From Caryophanales bacterium UBA4855 (GTDB lineage: Bacteria > Bacillota_I > Bacilli_A > RFN20 > CAG-826), in the NCBI GenBank assembly GCA_002399785.1, contig DHEH01000001.1, positions 1 to 64,000 on the forward strand: a DNA stretch of 64,000 nucleotides, written 5' to 3'. Below the pieces are notes generated by a model. It was not told where the DNA came from and did no database searches. It was given only the letters and a program-made list of their open reading frames with translations. Made by a program: the position numbers and the translations under genes. Below are positions 63,677 to 64,000 of this stretch, piece after piece (within the stretch, counting starts at the first letter, position 1; every line of letters starts with the position of its first letter).

Positions 63677-64000
63677 ATGTCGAGAAAAATTGTGGCGATG
63701 ATTCTAGCTGGTGGAAAAGGTACAAGGCTTGAAGCTTTGACTAAACGTATTGCAAAACCAGCAGTTTATTTTGGTGGTAAGTACAGAATTATTGATTTTT
63801 GTCTTTCTAATGTTGCAAACTCTTCTATTGATTGTGTTGGTGTTTTAACTCAATATGAATCAGTAGTTTTAAACCATTATGTTTCTAATGGCGAAATTTG
63901 GGGATTTGATGGTGTTGATAATGTTTGTGTGGCGCTTCCTCCTCGTCAAACTGAAACAGGTGCAAATTGGTATCGAGGAACTGCTGATGCCATTTATCAA
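63677..64000 (+). CDS. glgC: Glucose-1-phosphate adenylyltransferase, partial
   Basis: The first 108 codons of GlgC, cut by the window end: [22 protein letters not shown] (nucleotide-binding GGxGxRL), [34 protein letters not shown], and [21 protein letters not shown]. It makes ADP-glucose for glycogen. AAAGGAGGT is a strong ribosome site (63663-63671). A new transcription unit may begin in the 84 bases after jetC. Confidence 0.95.
   Translation, partial: MSRKIVAMILAGGKGTRLEALTKRIAKPAVYFGGKYRIIDFCLSNVANSSIDCVGVLTQYESVVLNHYVSNGEIWGFDGVDNVCVALPPRQTETGANWYRGTADAIYQ

Overview
The window is AT-rich chromosomal DNA of a low-GC Gram-positive bacterium. It is most likely an anaerobic, gut-type member of the Bacilli close to the Mollicutes (Erysipelotrichales, Acholeplasmatales or RF39-like). 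The support is very AT-rich codon use, the standard bacterial code (TGA is used as a stop, TGG as Trp), the Firmicutes order rsmB-rlmN-prpC-prkC-rpe, a flavodiiron/rubredoxin oxygen-detoxifying protein, an F-type ATP synthase whose c subunit carries a Na+-type site, and a lipoprotein-type ATPase b subunit as in mycoplasmas. The exact taxon cannot be fixed from the sequence alone.

Layout. Positions 1-2105 hold the decayed right part of an IS66-family element (frameshifted tnpB, tnpC with an in-frame TAA). Positions 2243-11840 hold two copies of an unusual cell-surface cassette. Each copy is a small protein with an N-terminal hydrophobic GFS(S/T)W segment followed by a very large protein with a GYSSW segment, a beta-helix-like body, a C-terminal Hint (hedgehog/intein) domain and a conserved tail. 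Between the copies lie an O-antigen ligase/polymerase-like membrane protein, a YbaK Cys-tRNA(Pro) deacylase and a tRNA-Pro(UGG). Positions 11984-18262 carry a glutathione peroxidase-glutaredoxin fusion, a small HTH regulator with a peptidase remnant, a membrane acyltransferase, an acyl-CoA ligase and Tex.

Positions 18539-31927 are one long same-strand run: a flavodiiron-flavin reductase-rubredoxin fusion, a MazG-like hydrolase, an anaerobic glycerol module (GlpA-like, a second FAD oxidoreductase, DUF1667, a lipase-like protein, GlpK) and the AddB/AddA (RexB/RexA) recombination nuclease. Positions 31966-34826 hold a DUF5677-like protein and a TGS-uridine kinase. Positions 34970-42908 hold MscS and the full atpI-B-E-F-H-A-G-D-C operon. 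Two flavodoxin-like reductases follow (one broken), then an ATP-grasp protein, pyrophosphatase, and a divergent pair of a LicA-like kinase and RqcH. Positions 48537-57165 are an informational operon (gmk, priA, a DUF1904-like gene, an apparently catalytically dead RsmB homologue, rlmN, prpC, a prkC without PASTA domains, rpe, a membrane protein). After rpmB and a small membrane protein on the minus strand, 58060-63592 encode JetA, JetB and JetC of a Wadjet/MukBEF-like SMC complex with no JetD nuclease beside them. The window ends inside glgC.

The most striking genome-wide signal is that at least thirteen genes have a TATAAT-like -10 box ending exactly 6 or 7 bases before the start codon and no ribosome binding site. 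This predicts leaderless mRNAs. Genes that do have AGGAGG-like sites have their -10 boxes further upstream. The leading candidates for undescribed biology are the duplicated Hint-domain cassette, the dead RsmB, the JetD-less Wadjet operon and a pair of inverted 20-base repeats around a hairpin after tex.
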